Counted from the stretch's first letter, positions 39,259 through 48,844 are shown. The stretch: 64,000 bases of DNA from Nonomuraea angiospora (GCF_014873145.1 NZ_JADBEK010000001.1:8680001-8744000); one strand, 5' to 3'. Program-made: numbers and translations. Notes: generated by a model not told the origin, from the sequence alone.

Positions 39259-40572
39259 GTGCTTATGTCCCAGGCGTGGCGCCGCCTCGCCCATAAGACG
39301 TCGGCCCTGGGGCTCGTGAGCACGCTGGTCCTCTTTGTCGGTTCGGTGTTAGCCCTGTCGTCCCCGGCCCAGGCCGCCGCCGTCGACCCGCTGAAAGTTA
39401 CATACAAGTGCACCGGCGGCTACCTGGCCGCCGAGTCGGTGCAAGTTACGGTCACCGCGCCCACCTCGGTCGAGCCCTCCAAAGCGGCGTCGATCAAGTG
39501 GACCTTCCCCCCGATCACGGCGACGAAGGCGATTGCCGCCCAGGCGTCGGTCACGACCAGCGGTGGCGACCTCACGGTGACGGGAGGCACGCCGACACCG
39601 CTGAAGGGCAGCGGCAGCGGCACGGTGACCACCGCAGTAACGACCGGCCAGACGTATACGCCGCCGGAGATGACGGGCTCGGTCAACGTGACTGCCACCA
39701 CTGGCGGCAATCTGGTCCTGGCTCCGGTGACGACCGCCAGCACGACTGTGCTGACCATCACCGTGGCCGGCGAGGCAACCACCTGCACCTATGTGTCGGC
39801 GACGCCCACCAGCATCTCGGTCCCTGTCCAGACCGGTGGTGGAGGTGGCGGGACCGATGACGTCGTCGAGTATGACTGCGACGTCGCCAGCGGCGGCGGC
39901 GACGCCGACTACCCGGCCGACGTCGACATCAAGGTCACCATGACGCCGCCCACCAGCGCCACGGCCAACGCCGACGCCTCGATCACCTGGGCCGGAGTCA
40001 TCCAGTCCACCGGCCAAACGCTGAAGGCCCCCACCGGCTTCCCCACCACCAGCCCCAAGATGTTCGTCACCGTCAAGGCGACCGGCGCGGGAGCCCCCGC
40101 CACCGCCACCGGGGAGGCGACGCTGGGCACGGTCACCATCGGCCAGGCCATCACGCTTCCCACCAGCGTCACCGTCAAGATCAAGCCCACCACCACGGGC
40201 ACCGTGACGCTGACCGCCGGCGACCTGGCCTTCGGCACCTCGGCGTCCTCGCCTGCGATCAAGTGCCTGGCCCCCACGACGGGCCTCAAGACGTACACCT
40301 TCCAGGTGGGCTCCTCGACCGGCACCCCGACCACCTCCCCCACCCCGACCAACACGACCTCCAGCCCCAAGCCCACCAAGACCAGCACCGCGACAGTGAC
40401 GGTCACCCCCTCCACCAAGAAGTCGAAGACCCCCAAGGCCGGGGCCGACACCGGTGGTGGCGGTGAGGCGGGGCCCGACGGGCGGATGTTCATCCTGACC
40501 GGCACCGCGCTGGTGGGCGCGGCGGCCGTCGGCGGGCTGGTCATGCGGCGCCGTAACGCCACCAGGGGCTGA
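39259..40572 (+). CDS. Secreted cell-wall protein, probable class F sortase substrate 2
   Basis: A 437-residue exported protein. The signal peptide ends near SSPAQAAAVD. Two copies of a beta-rich domain follow, starting DPLKVTYKC and DDVVEYDC, each running to an xITW/IKW strand and separated by a Gly run. A Thr/Ser/Pro stalk (TSPTPTNTTSSPKPTK) leads to the sorting-like end TPKAGADTGGGG (391 on), a hydrophobic helix and MRRRN. The domain resembles the first domain of substrate 1, so the two pairs are paralogous. GTG 39259 follows GGAGATGG; ATG 39265 is possible. The sortase starts 5 bases after its stop. Confidence 0.78.
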   Translation: MLMSQAWRRLAHKTSALGLVSTLVLFVGSVLALSSPAQAAAVDPLKVTYKCTGGYLAAESVQVTVTAPTSVEPSKAASIKWTFPPITATKAIAAQASVTTSGGDLTVTGGTPTPLKGSGSGTVTTAVTTGQTYTPPEMTGSVNVTATTGGNLVLAPVTTASTTVLTITVAGEATTCTYVSATPTSISVPVQTGGGGGGTDDVVEYDCDVASGGGDADYPADVDIKVTMTPPTSATANADASITWAGVIQSTGQTLKAPTGFPTTSPKMFVTVKATGAGAPATATGEATLGTVTIGQAITLPTSVTVKIKPTTTGTVTLTAGDLAFGTSASSPAIKCLAPTTGLKTYTFQVGSSTGTPTTSPTPTNTTSSPKPTKTSTATVTVTPSTKKSKTPKAGADTGGGGEAGPDGRMFILTGTALVGAAAVGGLVMRRRNATRG

Positions 40573-40577
40573 CGGGC

Positions 40578-41351
40578 ATGTCGGGGCACTATCCGTACGG
40601 CGGCGGCGGTGGCGGGCAGGTGCCGCCGCCCGCGGACAGGGGGAGTGCGGCGCTCAGGACCGTGCTCATCGGGGCGGCCATCGCCGGCGTCGTCACCGTC
40701 GTGGCCGGGCTGCTGATCGTGTTGAACTCCCCCCAGGAGTACGGCCTCGCGAGCAGCAACCGGGAGACCCTGAAGCTGCAGGCGCAGCCGGACGGGAAGG
40801 CCACCGGGCAGCCCGAGCAGGCGCTCTTCCAGGCGGCCCCCGACGTGCCGCCGCCGCTGCCGCAGATCAACCCCGCGCCCCCCATGCTGCCGTCCACGCC
40901 CAAGCGGATCGTGATCAAGAGGCTCGGGATCAACGCGCCGATCATGTCCGTCGGGCTGAGGAAGGACGGGACGATCGAGGTGCCCCCGTCGGAGAACCCC
41001 AACCTGGCCGGGTGGTACCGGAACATGTCCACCCCGGGTGAGGCGGGGCCGGCCGTGATCCTCGGGCACAAGGACACCAGGACGCGCAGCGCCGTGTTCA
41101 GCAGGCTGCCCGAGCTCAAGAACGGCGACACCATCGAGATCCAGCGCCAGGACAAGACGACCGCGGTGTTCACCGTGGGCGGCATCGAGCAGGCGAGCAA
41201 GAAGACGTTCCCGACCCAGCGCGTCTACGGGCCGCAGGAGAACGCTCAACTGCACCTGATCACCTGCGGTGGGGCCTACGATCGCACGATCGGCCACTAT
41301 GACGACAACGTCATCGTCTATGCGACGATGACGAGCTCCTATCGAAGCTGA
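40578..41351 (+). CDS. Class F-type sortase 2
   Basis: A 257-residue sortase. A short cytosolic Gly/Pro start (HYPYGGGGGGQVPPP) precedes one membrane helix (LRTVLIGAAIAGVVTVVAGLLIV), a linker, and the catalytic domain with His164 (VILGHKDT), Cys230 (LITCGG) and Arg236 in AYDRTIGHYDDN. It parallels sortase 1 over the domain (IKRLGINAPI, GGIEQASKKTFPTQRVYG versus SGIEQASKSSFPTSRVYG). It probably handles substrate 2, directly upstream. Confidence 0.88.
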   Translation: MSGHYPYGGGGGGQVPPPADRGSAALRTVLIGAAIAGVVTVVAGLLIVLNSPQEYGLASSNRETLKLQAQPDGKATGQPEQALFQAAPDVPPPLPQINPAPPMLPSTPKRIVIKRLGINAPIMSVGLRKDGTIEVPPSENPNLAGWYRNMSTPGEAGPAVILGHKDTRTRSAVFSRLPELKNGDTIEIQRQDKTTAVFTVGGIEQASKKTFPTQRVYGPQENAQLHLITCGGAYDRTIGHYDDNVIVYATMTSSYRS

Positions 41352-41369
41352 CAAGCGCGGAGGCGGGCT

Positions 41370-42038
41370 ATGGGCTGGATGGCCAAGCGGAGACTGCGTA
41401 CCGGCCCGACGGCGGCCCTGCCCGCCAAGCCGGATCCGGCCGAGCTGCTGCGCATCGTGCGGCTCGCCGACCCCGGGGCGAAGAAGGACGGCGACGACAT
41501 CGTGGCCACCGACGTGCGGGTGTACGCGCCCGTGGAGGCCGAGCCCGAGCTGACCGGTGGCGAGCTGGAGAAGGTGTGGGCGGTCAGGGTGGCCGCCGAG
41601 GGGCCGCTGCCGCTGAACTTCTTCGACCGCTATCTCGCCGAGGGCCTGGCCTTCCGGCTCAAGGGGCTGGCGGTGTGCCGGGGCGAGGTGAGCGACCCGG
41701 CCGACGAGGAGGAGAGCGGGCCGGCCGTCATCCTTCCCACGCGGCCGACCGCCGAGGAGCTGGCGCCGCTGCTGGAGCAGGACGAGGAGGACGAGTTCGC
41801 GTTCAGGGCCGGTGACATCAGGGCCGTGCTCGTCCCGGAGAAGGGGCAGCCGCCCGCCGTGCAGGAGCTCCTGCCCTTCGCCGTCGAGCTGACCGCGATC
41901 GAGTTGCGCGGCGACGAGCCCGCCAAGCTGGGCGCGCTCGCCCTGGAGCTGGCCGAGGCGCTGAACGGGCTGGTCGTGGACCGCTGGCGGTTCCGGATCG
42001 ACGCGGCGGAGGAGCTGGTCCCGCCCACGCGTGAGTAG
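41370..42038 (+). CDS. Hypothetical protein
   Basis: A 222-residue soluble protein, rich in Glu, Leu and Ala. It seems to have two halves with a similar rhythm (KVWAVRVAAEGPLPLNFFDRYLAEG; then LLPFAVELTAIELRG and LGALALELAEALNGLVVDRW), which may indicate an internal duplication. No signal, helix-turn-helix or catalytic motif is visible. It follows sortase 2 by 18 bases and could share its transcript, or act with the thiolase beyond. The family is unknown to me. Confidence 0.65.
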   Translation: MGWMAKRRLRTGPTAALPAKPDPAELLRIVRLADPGAKKDGDDIVATDVRVYAPVEAEPELTGGELEKVWAVRVAAEGPLPLNFFDRYLAEGLAFRLKGLAVCRGEVSDPADEEESGPAVILPTRPTAEELAPLLEQDEEDEFAFRAGDIRAVLVPEKGQPPAVQELLPFAVELTAIELRGDEPAKLGALALELAEALNGLVVDRWRFRIDAAEELVPPTRE

Positions 42039-42050
42039 AACCTCATTCTG
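42033..42050. promoter_or_regulatory. Candidate fatty-acid operator before the thiolase
   Basis: GAGTAGAACCTCATTCTG overlaps the last bases of the preceding gene and sits 50 bases before the thiolase start. It differs from the SDR site in two of 18 positions and keeps GAA-N5-TTC. Confidence 0.45.
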
Positions 42051-42100
42051 TTGTAGTCTGCCCCTAGTAACCGAATAATGCTCGGTTTCCAGGAGGCACT

Positions 42101-43246
<1,146 letters not shown>

Positions 43247-43271
43247 AAAGCCTCTGAAAGGCATGAAAAGC

Positions 43272-43312
43272 GCGAGCGCCGCCTCCTGGCGTACGGTGGA
43301 GGCGGCGCTCGC
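43272..43312 (+). terminator. Thiolase terminator
   Basis: A 15-bp perfect stem (GCGAGCGCCGCCTCC and complement) with an 11-base loop, 25 bases after the stop. It can also stop transcription arriving from the small minus-strand ORF. Confidence 0.85.
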
Positions 43313-43315
43313 CTA

Positions 43316-43332
43316 ACTACCATCCTGGTAGT
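43316..43332 (-). terminator. Small hairpin at the end of the proline-rich ORF
   Basis: ACTACCA-TCC-TGGTAGT, a 7-bp stem with a 3-base loop, lies 3 bases beyond the stop codon of the 39-residue minus-strand ORF and next to the larger hairpin. Confidence 0.5.
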
Positions 43333-43335
43333 TGT

Positions 43336-43455
43336 CTAGCGGCCCTTCGGCGGGATGCGCCGGGGCGGCATGATCGGCCGTTGCGGCATCTTGGGCATCG
43401 GCCGCGTCACGGGCAATCCGGGAAGGTTCTTTTTCCGGGATGAACGGACTCGCAT
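43336..43455 (-). CDS. Small basic proline-rich ORF (39 residues)
   Basis: A 39-codon frame, opening MRVRSSRKKNLPGLPV and ending PPRRIPPKGR, is very basic (about eleven Arg/Lys) and has about ten Pro in repeated MPxMP/RRIPP patterns. The ATG is preceded by AAGGAG at seven bases, and a hairpin follows the stop, so this looks like a real gene rather than chance. No hydrophobic segment, so it is not a membrane toxin. It could bind RNA or ribosomes or be an antimicrobial-like peptide. No family recognised. Confidence 0.5.
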   Translation of the reverse strand: MRVRSSRKKNLPGLPVTRPMPKMPQRPIMPPRRIPPKGR

Positions 43456-43618
43456 GAGGGAGCTCCTTTACACAGATTCACGACGCGGCTCATCGAGGCC
43501 GGTCGGCAAGCCGCGTCTGGACGGATGACGGGCTGTCTCGCTGCTGAGCAGCGGTGAATCACAGGTAAAGGCGCATGTCCATGACAGTACGGGCCGGCCG
43601 TAATCCCGTGCAACCGAA

Positions 43619-45001
43619 TTAACGCCGGGCGGCCATCAGCCGGGACACCGCCACCGCCGCCCCCGACAGCGCCGCCACCAGCAGCGTGATCGACAGGGGC
43701 GCGGCGAAGTAGGTGAGCTGGGCCCACGTCACCGCCCGCCCGTTCATGAGGAACGAGATCAGGTCCGGATAGGCCGCCAGCACGGCCACGGGCAGCAGCA
43801 CCGGCACCAGTCGCCACCAGACCCGCTTGCCCGCGCGCCGGGCCGCCCAGCGCCGGGCGCGCAGCACGCCCAGGACGCCGAGGCCCGCCGCGGCCGCCGC
43901 GAGCACGCCCAGCACCAGCTCGAACAGCTGCCGGTCGCCTCCGGGCACCTCAGGGGCGTGGCCCTCGCTCAGGGCGGTCAGTCCCTGCATGACGGTGTAG
44001 GTGTCGTCGGTCAGCGCCGCCCCGTTCGCCATGACGGCGAAGCCGTAGCCGGTCTTGGGCGAGACAGCCTCGACGGCGTTGTACGTGAACAGGTTCCCCG
44101 AGTGCACGAGCTGGCCGGTCTCCCGCTCGACGCCCCAGCCCATGCCGTAGTCGCGGATCTTGCCGGGCGTGTGCATGGCGTCCAGGCTCTCCCGCTTGAC
44201 CAGCGGGCGCCCGTCGCCCGACTGCGCGATCAGCCACTTGCCCATGTCGGCGGCCGTGGTGATCACCCCGCCCGAGCCGCTGTCGTTGAGGAAGCCGGAC
44301 AGCTCGGGTCGCGGGAGCCAGGCGCCGAAGATCGAGTTGTAGCCGTCGGCCGGCCGGACGACCTGGTCGCTGACGGCGCTGGACTTCATGCCCAGCGGGC
44401 CGAACACCCGCTCCCGCAGGTAGTCGCCGAACGGCTGCCCGGAGGCCACCTCGACCAGCCGGGCGGCCAGGTCGTAGTTGACGTTGCAGTACTCCCAGCG
44501 GGTGCCGGGGGCGGCGCGCAGCTCGGAGCCGGACAGCCGGGAGGTGTAGTCGGCCAGCGAGGTGGCGCCCTCCACCGCGGCGATGTCGACCGTCGTGTCC
44601 GACAGGCCGGAGGTCTGGTTCAGCAGCTGCCGTACGGTGATCGCCGCCGCGCGCGGGTCCGCCATCCTGAACCCCGGCAGCTGCGCGGCCACCGGCCCGT
44701 CCAGATTGATCTTGCCGCGCTCCACGAGCGTCATCACGGCCATCGCGGTGAACGACTTGCTGACCGAGGCGACGCGCATCGGGGTGTTCGCGGTGACGGG
44801 ACGCCCCTCGGAGTCGTGGCCGTAGCCGGCCGCGTGCACGACCTCGCCGTTGTGCGTCACGACCACGGACATGCCGGGCAGGCCGGTGGAGTCCATGGCC
44901 TGGCGCAGGTAGGCGTCGATGGACTGGGAGGTCGGCTGCGGGGCGGGCGCGAGGGTCAGCGCCGTCGAGAGGCCGATCAGGAGGGACTTCACTGCTATCA
45001 C
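43619..45001 (-). CDS. Serine hydrolase (beta-lactamase class C-like) with C-terminal membrane domain
   Basis: A 460-residue protein. The N-terminal signal (KSLLIGLSTALTLAPAP) leads to an extracytoplasmic penicillin-binding-like domain with SVSK (SxxK), YCN in WEYCNVNYD, and HSG in LVHSGNLF. About 110 residues at the C-terminus hold three helices (LFELVLGVLAAAAAGLGVLGVL; LVPVLLPVAVLAAY; ITLLVAALSGAAVAVS) separated by basic loops. The Cys in YCN replaces the usual Ser. The GTG start at 45001 (or 44992) lacks a clear ribosome site. The substrate is unknown. Confidence 0.87.
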   Translation of the reverse strand: MIAVKSLLIGLSTALTLAPAPQPTSQSIDAYLRQAMDSTGLPGMSVVVTHNGEVVHAAGYGHDSEGRPVTANTPMRVASVSKSFTAMAVMTLVERGKINLDGPVAAQLPGFRMADPRAAAITVRQLLNQTSGLSDTTVDIAAVEGATSLADYTSRLSGSELRAAPGTRWEYCNVNYDLAARLVEVASGQPFGDYLRERVFGPLGMKSSAVSDQVVRPADGYNSIFGAWLPRPELSGFLNDSGSGGVITTAADMGKWLIAQSGDGRPLVKRESLDAMHTPGKIRDYGMGWGVERETGQLVHSGNLFTYNAVEAVSPKTGYGFAVMANGAALTDDTYTVMQGLTALSEGHAPEVPGGDRQLFELVLGVLAAAAAGLGVLGVLRARRWAARRAGKRVWWRLVPVLLPVAVLAAYPDLISFLMNGRAVTWAQLTYFAAPLSITLLVAALSGAAVAVSRLMAARR

Positions 45002-45071
45002 GGAGAGAAACCTAGGAAGTCACCCCCGTCCTCCGGATCGGCCGACCGTCCAGTACCACCCCTGACGAAAG

Positions 45072-45527
45072 TCAGGTCAGGCGCTCCGGGACGGTGTTGT
45101 GGACCTGCTGGAAGATCACCGACGTGCGGAAGCCGACGATCTCCTTGCGCTTGCTCAGCCGGTCGAGCAGGAACGAGTGCAGGTGGTCCAGGTCCTGCAC
45201 CGCCACGTGCAGCAGGAAGTCGTCCCCGCCCGCCAGCACGAACACGCTGAGCACCTCCGGCATCGCCGCCGCCGACGACTTGAACGCGTTGATCACCGCC
45301 CGGCTCAGCGGCCGTACCTGGACCGAGACCATGGCCTGCACGCTCCGGTTGAGCGCGGCCGGGTCGATCTCGGCGTGGTAGCCGCGGATCACGCCGCGCC
45401 GGGTGAGCGACCTGACCCGCTCCAGACAGGTGGAGGGCGCGACGCCGAGCTGCCGGGCCAGCTCCCGGTTGGACTGCCGCGCATCCGTTTGGAGCAGGCG
45501 CACGATCTCCGAATCAAGTTCGTCCAT
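45072..45527 (-). CDS. Lrp/AsnC-family transcriptional regulator
   Basis: A 151-residue protein. The N-terminal helix-turn-helix (ELDSEIVRLLQTDARQSNRELARQL; recognition VAPSTCLERVRSL) is followed by a RAM ligand-binding domain (VSVQVRPLSRAVI, then LSVFVLAGGDDFLLHVAV). It senses amino acids. It is divergent from an APC-type permease with 81 bases between, which suggests it controls that transporter. Confidence 0.93.
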   Translation of the reverse strand: MDELDSEIVRLLQTDARQSNRELARQLGVAPSTCLERVRSLTRRGVIRGYHAEIDPAALNRSVQAMVSVQVRPLSRAVINAFKSSAAAMPEVLSVFVLAGGDDFLLHVAVQDLDHLHSFLLDRLSKRKEIVGFRTSVIFQQVHNTVPERLT

Positions 45528-45553
45528 GGCTGGATGGTCTCATGCGGTTCCGG

Positions 45554-45589
45554 CCATTCGTTCGGCTCGCGGGGGTTGGCGCCGAATGG
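45554..45589. promoter_or_regulatory. Inverted repeat between the Lrp regulator and permease
   Basis: CCATTCG (45554-45560) and CGAATGG (45583-45589) are perfect inverted copies, 29 bases centre to centre, close to three DNA turns. They occupy the middle of the divergent region, a usual place for Lrp-type binding. Confidence 0.4.
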
Positions 45590-45608
45590 GTGCATTACTT
45601 TCGGCGGC

Positions 45609-46838
45609 ATGTCGGAACATCGCATAGGCGCAGCACACGGCACGGCACTGCTGGTCGGGGCGGTCCTGGGGCCGGGGATGCTGGTGCTGCCGCACCTCGC
45701 CGCCGATGCCGCGGGGCCCGCGTCCGTGCTGGCCTGGGCCGGGCTGATCGCGCTGAGCGTGCCCGTCGCGCTGACCTTCGCCGCGCTCGGCGCCAGGTAC
45801 CCCGACGGCGGGGGAGTGGCGAGCTTCGCCGGGCTCGCGTTCGGCCGGCACGCCTCCGCCGTGGTCGGCTGGTGGTTCTACGGCGCCGTCCCCATCGGCA
45901 CCGTCGCCGGCGCGCTGGTCGGCGGCCAGTACGTCGAGGCCACGCTGGGCATGGACGCCACCCTGGCCGCCTGCCTGATCCTGGGGGCCGCCTTCGCCGC
46001 CAACGCCGCCGGGCTGCGCGCCTCGGGAGGGCTGCAGATCGGCCTCGTCGTCCTGCTCGTCGCGCTCCTGGCCACGGCCGTGGTCACCGCCGCGCCGCAC
46101 GCCGACCCGGGCAACTTCACCCCCTTCGCCCCGTACGGCGCCGCGGGCGTGGCGGACGCGGCCGGCGTGCTGCTGTTCGCCTTCGTCGGCTGGGAGGCGG
46201 CCAGCCACCTGTCGGCCGAGTTCGCCGGAAAGGGGAACGGCCTGGTCAGGGCCACCGCGGTGGCGCTCGTCGTGATCGGGATCCTGTACGTGGGCGTGTC
46301 GGTCACCTCCGTCGGCGTGCTCGGCCCCGGCATGACCGGCGTGCCGCTCACCGCGATGCTGGAGACCGGCATCGGCCCCGCCGCGCGGCCCGTCACCGGG
46401 GTGGTGGCGGTGCTGCTGACCTTCGGCGCGGTCAACACCTACCTCGCGGGGGCCTCCCGGCTGGGCGCGGCCATGGCCAGGGACGGGGCGCTGCCGGGCT
46501 GGTTCGCCAAGGGCGGGGCGCCGGGCGAGACGCCGTACCGGAGCCTGGGGCTGCTCGCCGTGCTCAGCGTGCCCGTGCTGGTGTGGGCGGTGGACCTGGA
46601 CCTGCTCATGCGGGCCACCTCGGCCTGCCTGGCCGCGGTCACGGCGGCGGGCGTGGTGGCGGCGGTGCGGATGCTGCCCGCGGGGCGGCACCGGAACACG
46701 GCCGTGGTGGGCGCCGGGCTGTCGTTCGTGGCGCTGGCGTTCTGCGGCGGCTATCTCGTGGTGCCCGCCGTGCTCGCCTTGGTCGCGGTCGGGGCTCTGA
46801 AAGCGAATGTTCGTCGTTCGTACAGAATCAGGCGATGA
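45609..46838 (+). CDS. Amino acid permease (APC family)
   Basis: A 409-residue membrane protein of the APC superfamily. Its start, IGAAHGTALLVGAVLGPGMLVL, is the unwound first helix (GxG) that binds substrate in the YjeH/ArcD-like group. About 11-12 helices follow, with GWEAASHLSAEF in the sixth. It would import or export a hydrophobic or small amino acid. Divergent from an Lrp regulator. ATG 45609 follows GGCGGC rather than a canonical site. Ends with a basic tail (ANVRRSYRIRR). Confidence 0.88.
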   Translation: MSEHRIGAAHGTALLVGAVLGPGMLVLPHLAADAAGPASVLAWAGLIALSVPVALTFAALGARYPDGGGVASFAGLAFGRHASAVVGWWFYGAVPIGTVAGALVGGQYVEATLGMDATLAACLILGAAFAANAAGLRASGGLQIGLVVLLVALLATAVVTAAPHADPGNFTPFAPYGAAGVADAAGVLLFAFVGWEAASHLSAEFAGKGNGLVRATAVALVVIGILYVGVSVTSVGVLGPGMTGVPLTAMLETGIGPAARPVTGVVAVLLTFGAVNTYLAGASRLGAAMARDGALPGWFAKGGAPGETPYRSLGLLAVLSVPVLVWAVDLDLLMRATSACLAAVTAAGVVAAVRMLPAGRHRNTAVVGAGLSFVALAFCGGYLVVPAVLALVAVGALKANVRRSYRIRR

Positions 46839-46895
46839 GGCGCCGTCAGGCGGGCAGTACTCCTAGCACAGGACGGCGGATCGTCGGGAGGTGCT

Positions 46896-48767
46896 ATGAC
46901 CGAGCACGCCAAGTACGCGGAGTCCAGGGAGGTCGGCGAGCAGGCCCGCGAGAAGGAGTGGACGCGGCCCAGCTTCGCCAAGCAGCTCTTCCTCGGCGAC
47001 TACCGGCTGGATCTCGTGTACCCCGTGCCGACGCTGTCCGACGAGGCGACCAAGCGGGGTGAGGAGTTCGTCAGGGCGGTGCGGCGCTACCTGGACGCCC
47101 ACGTCGATCCCGCGCTCATCGAGCGGACCGCGCAGGTGCCCGACGAGGTGGTCAAGGGGCTGGCGGCGCTCGGGGCCTTCGGCATCACGATCGGCGAGGC
47201 GTACGGCGGGCTCGGGCTGCCCTACCTGTACTACTGCCGCACCCTCATGCTCGTCGGCTCGTACTGCCCGGCGCTGGCCACGCTGCTGTCGGCGCACCAG
47301 TCGATCGGGGTGCCGCAGCCGATCAAGCTGTTCGGCACCGAGGAGCAGAAGCGGGAGTTCCTGCCGAGGTGCGCGGCGGGCGAGATCTCAGCGTTCCTGC
47401 TGACCGAGCCCGACGTGGGCTCCGACCCGGCCCGCCTGTCCACCACCGCCGTGCGCGACGGCGACGACTACGTGCTCGACGGCGTCAAACTGTGGACGAC
47501 GAACGGTGTCGTCGCCGATCTCCTGGTGGTCATGGCCAGGACCGGCAAGAAGATCAGCGCGTTCGTGGTCGAGGCCGACACTCCCGGCATCACGGTCAAG
47601 CGACGCAACGGCTTCATGGGGCTGCGCGGCATCGAGAATGGGGTCACCGAGTTCTCCCAGGTCAGGGTGCCTGCCAAAAACCTGATCGGGCGCGAGGGAC
47701 AGGGCCTGAAGATCGCCCTGACCACGCTGAACACCGGCCGCCTGTCGCTGCCGGCCACCTGCGCGGGCAACGCCAAGTGGGCACTCAAGATCGCCCGCGA
47801 GTGGGGCAACGAGCGCGTGCAGTGGGGGCGCAGGGTCGGCGAGCACGAGGCCGTGGCCACGAAGATCGCGTTCATCGCGGCGAGCGCGTACGCGCTCGAA
47901 GCCCTCTGCGAGCTCACCAGCCGCCTGGCCGACGACCGGCGCAACGACATCAGGATCGAGGCGGCGCTGGCCAAGCTGTACGCGTCGGAGCTGTCGTACC
48001 AGGTGATCGACGAGCTGGTCCAGATCAGGGGCGGGCGCGGCTACGAGACCGCCGAGTCGCTCGTGGCGCGCGGCGAGCGCGGCGTGCCCGCCGAGCAGAT
48101 GCTGCGCGACTCCCGCATCAACCGCATCTTCGAGGGCTCCTCCGAGATCATGCGGCTGATGATCACCCGCGAGGCGGTGGACGCCCACCTGTCGGCCGCC
48201 GGGGAGCTGATCAACCCCGACGCCTCCCGCCAGGAACGCGCCCAGGCCCTGCGCCGGGCCGGCGGCTTCTACGCCAGGTGGCTGCCCACGCTGGTGGCCG
48301 GCACCGGCAACCTGCCCGCGTCGTACGCCGACTTCGGCCCGCTGGCCACGCACCTGCGCTTCGTGGAGCGGACCAGCCGCAAGCTGGCCCGGTCCACCTT
48401 CTACGGCATGTCCCGCTGGCAGGGCCGGCTGGAGCACAAGCAGTCGTTCCTCGGCAGGCTCGTGGACATCGGGGCCGAGCTGTTCGCCATGACCGCCGTG
48501 TGCGTCAAGGCGGAGGAGGACTCCAGGGACCTCGGGCGGCGGCCGTACGAGCTCGCCGACACCTTCTGCCACCAGGCACGACGCCGCGTGGACGCGCTGT
48601 TCGCCCGGCTCTGGGACAACAGCGACGCGGGTGACGTGCGCCTGGCCGGCTACGTGCTCGACGGCCGCTACGGGTTCGTCGAGGAAGGCATCCTCGACCC
48701 CTCCATCGAGGGCCCGTGGATCGGCACGCCGCAGGGTGGGGAGAGTATCCGGAGAAAGATCCTCTGA
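46896..48767 (+). CDS. Acyl-CoA dehydrogenase, large (VLCAD-like)
   Basis: A 623-residue enzyme, about 240 longer than ordinary acyl-CoA dehydrogenases. The N-terminal domain begins LVYPVPTLSDEA. The FAD segment is LLTEPDVGSDPARLSTTA; LWTTNG and the catalytic loop FEGSSEIMRLMI (Glu) follow. The C-terminal ~180 residues are an additional helical domain as in VLCAD/ACAD9-type enzymes (ARWLPTLVAGTGNL; RLEHKQSFLGRLVDIGAEL). It should prefer long-chain acyl-CoAs. The GTG/ATG region at 46896 follows GGGAGGTG. The GAA-N5-TTC site of the other fatty-acid genes is not seen here. Confidence 0.9.
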   Translation: MTEHAKYAESREVGEQAREKEWTRPSFAKQLFLGDYRLDLVYPVPTLSDEATKRGEEFVRAVRRYLDAHVDPALIERTAQVPDEVVKGLAALGAFGITIGEAYGGLGLPYLYYCRTLMLVGSYCPALATLLSAHQSIGVPQPIKLFGTEEQKREFLPRCAAGEISAFLLTEPDVGSDPARLSTTAVRDGDDYVLDGVKLWTTNGVVADLLVVMARTGKKISAFVVEADTPGITVKRRNGFMGLRGIENGVTEFSQVRVPAKNLIGREGQGLKIALTTLNTGRLSLPATCAGNAKWALKIAREWGNERVQWGRRVGEHEAVATKIAFIAASAYALEALCELTSRLADDRRNDIRIEAALAKLYASELSYQVIDELVQIRGGRGYETAESLVARGERGVPAEQMLRDSRINRIFEGSSEIMRLMITREAVDAHLSAAGELINPDASRQERAQALRRAGGFYARWLPTLVAGTGNLPASYADFGPLATHLRFVERTSRKLARSTFYGMSRWQGRLEHKQSFLGRLVDIGAELFAMTAVCVKAEEDSRDLGRRPYELADTFCHQARRRVDALFARLWDNSDAGDVRLAGYVLDGRYGFVEEGILDPSIEGPWIGTPQGGESIRRKIL

Positions 48768-48770
48768 CGC

Positions 48771-48844
48771 CCGGTCTAGACCGGTTGTGAGGTTTTTCGG
48801 GTCTTAGCGTTTTCAAACTGATACGAGCCGGTATAGACCGGCTC
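48771..48844 (+). promoter_or_regulatory. Paired operators and promoter of the sugar ABC importer (DasR-like sites)
   Basis: Two 14-mers, CCGGTCTAGACCGG (48771-48784) and CCGGTATAGACCGG (48828-48841), differ at one base. The second extends to a 20-bp palindrome, GAGCCGGT-ATAG-ACCGGCTC. A candidate -35 TTTTCA (48810) and -10 TATAGA (48832) with 16 bases between place operator 2 on the -10 box. GGTCTAGACC is the core of DasR-responsive elements, so a GntR/HutC-type repressor is likely. Confidence 0.65.
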
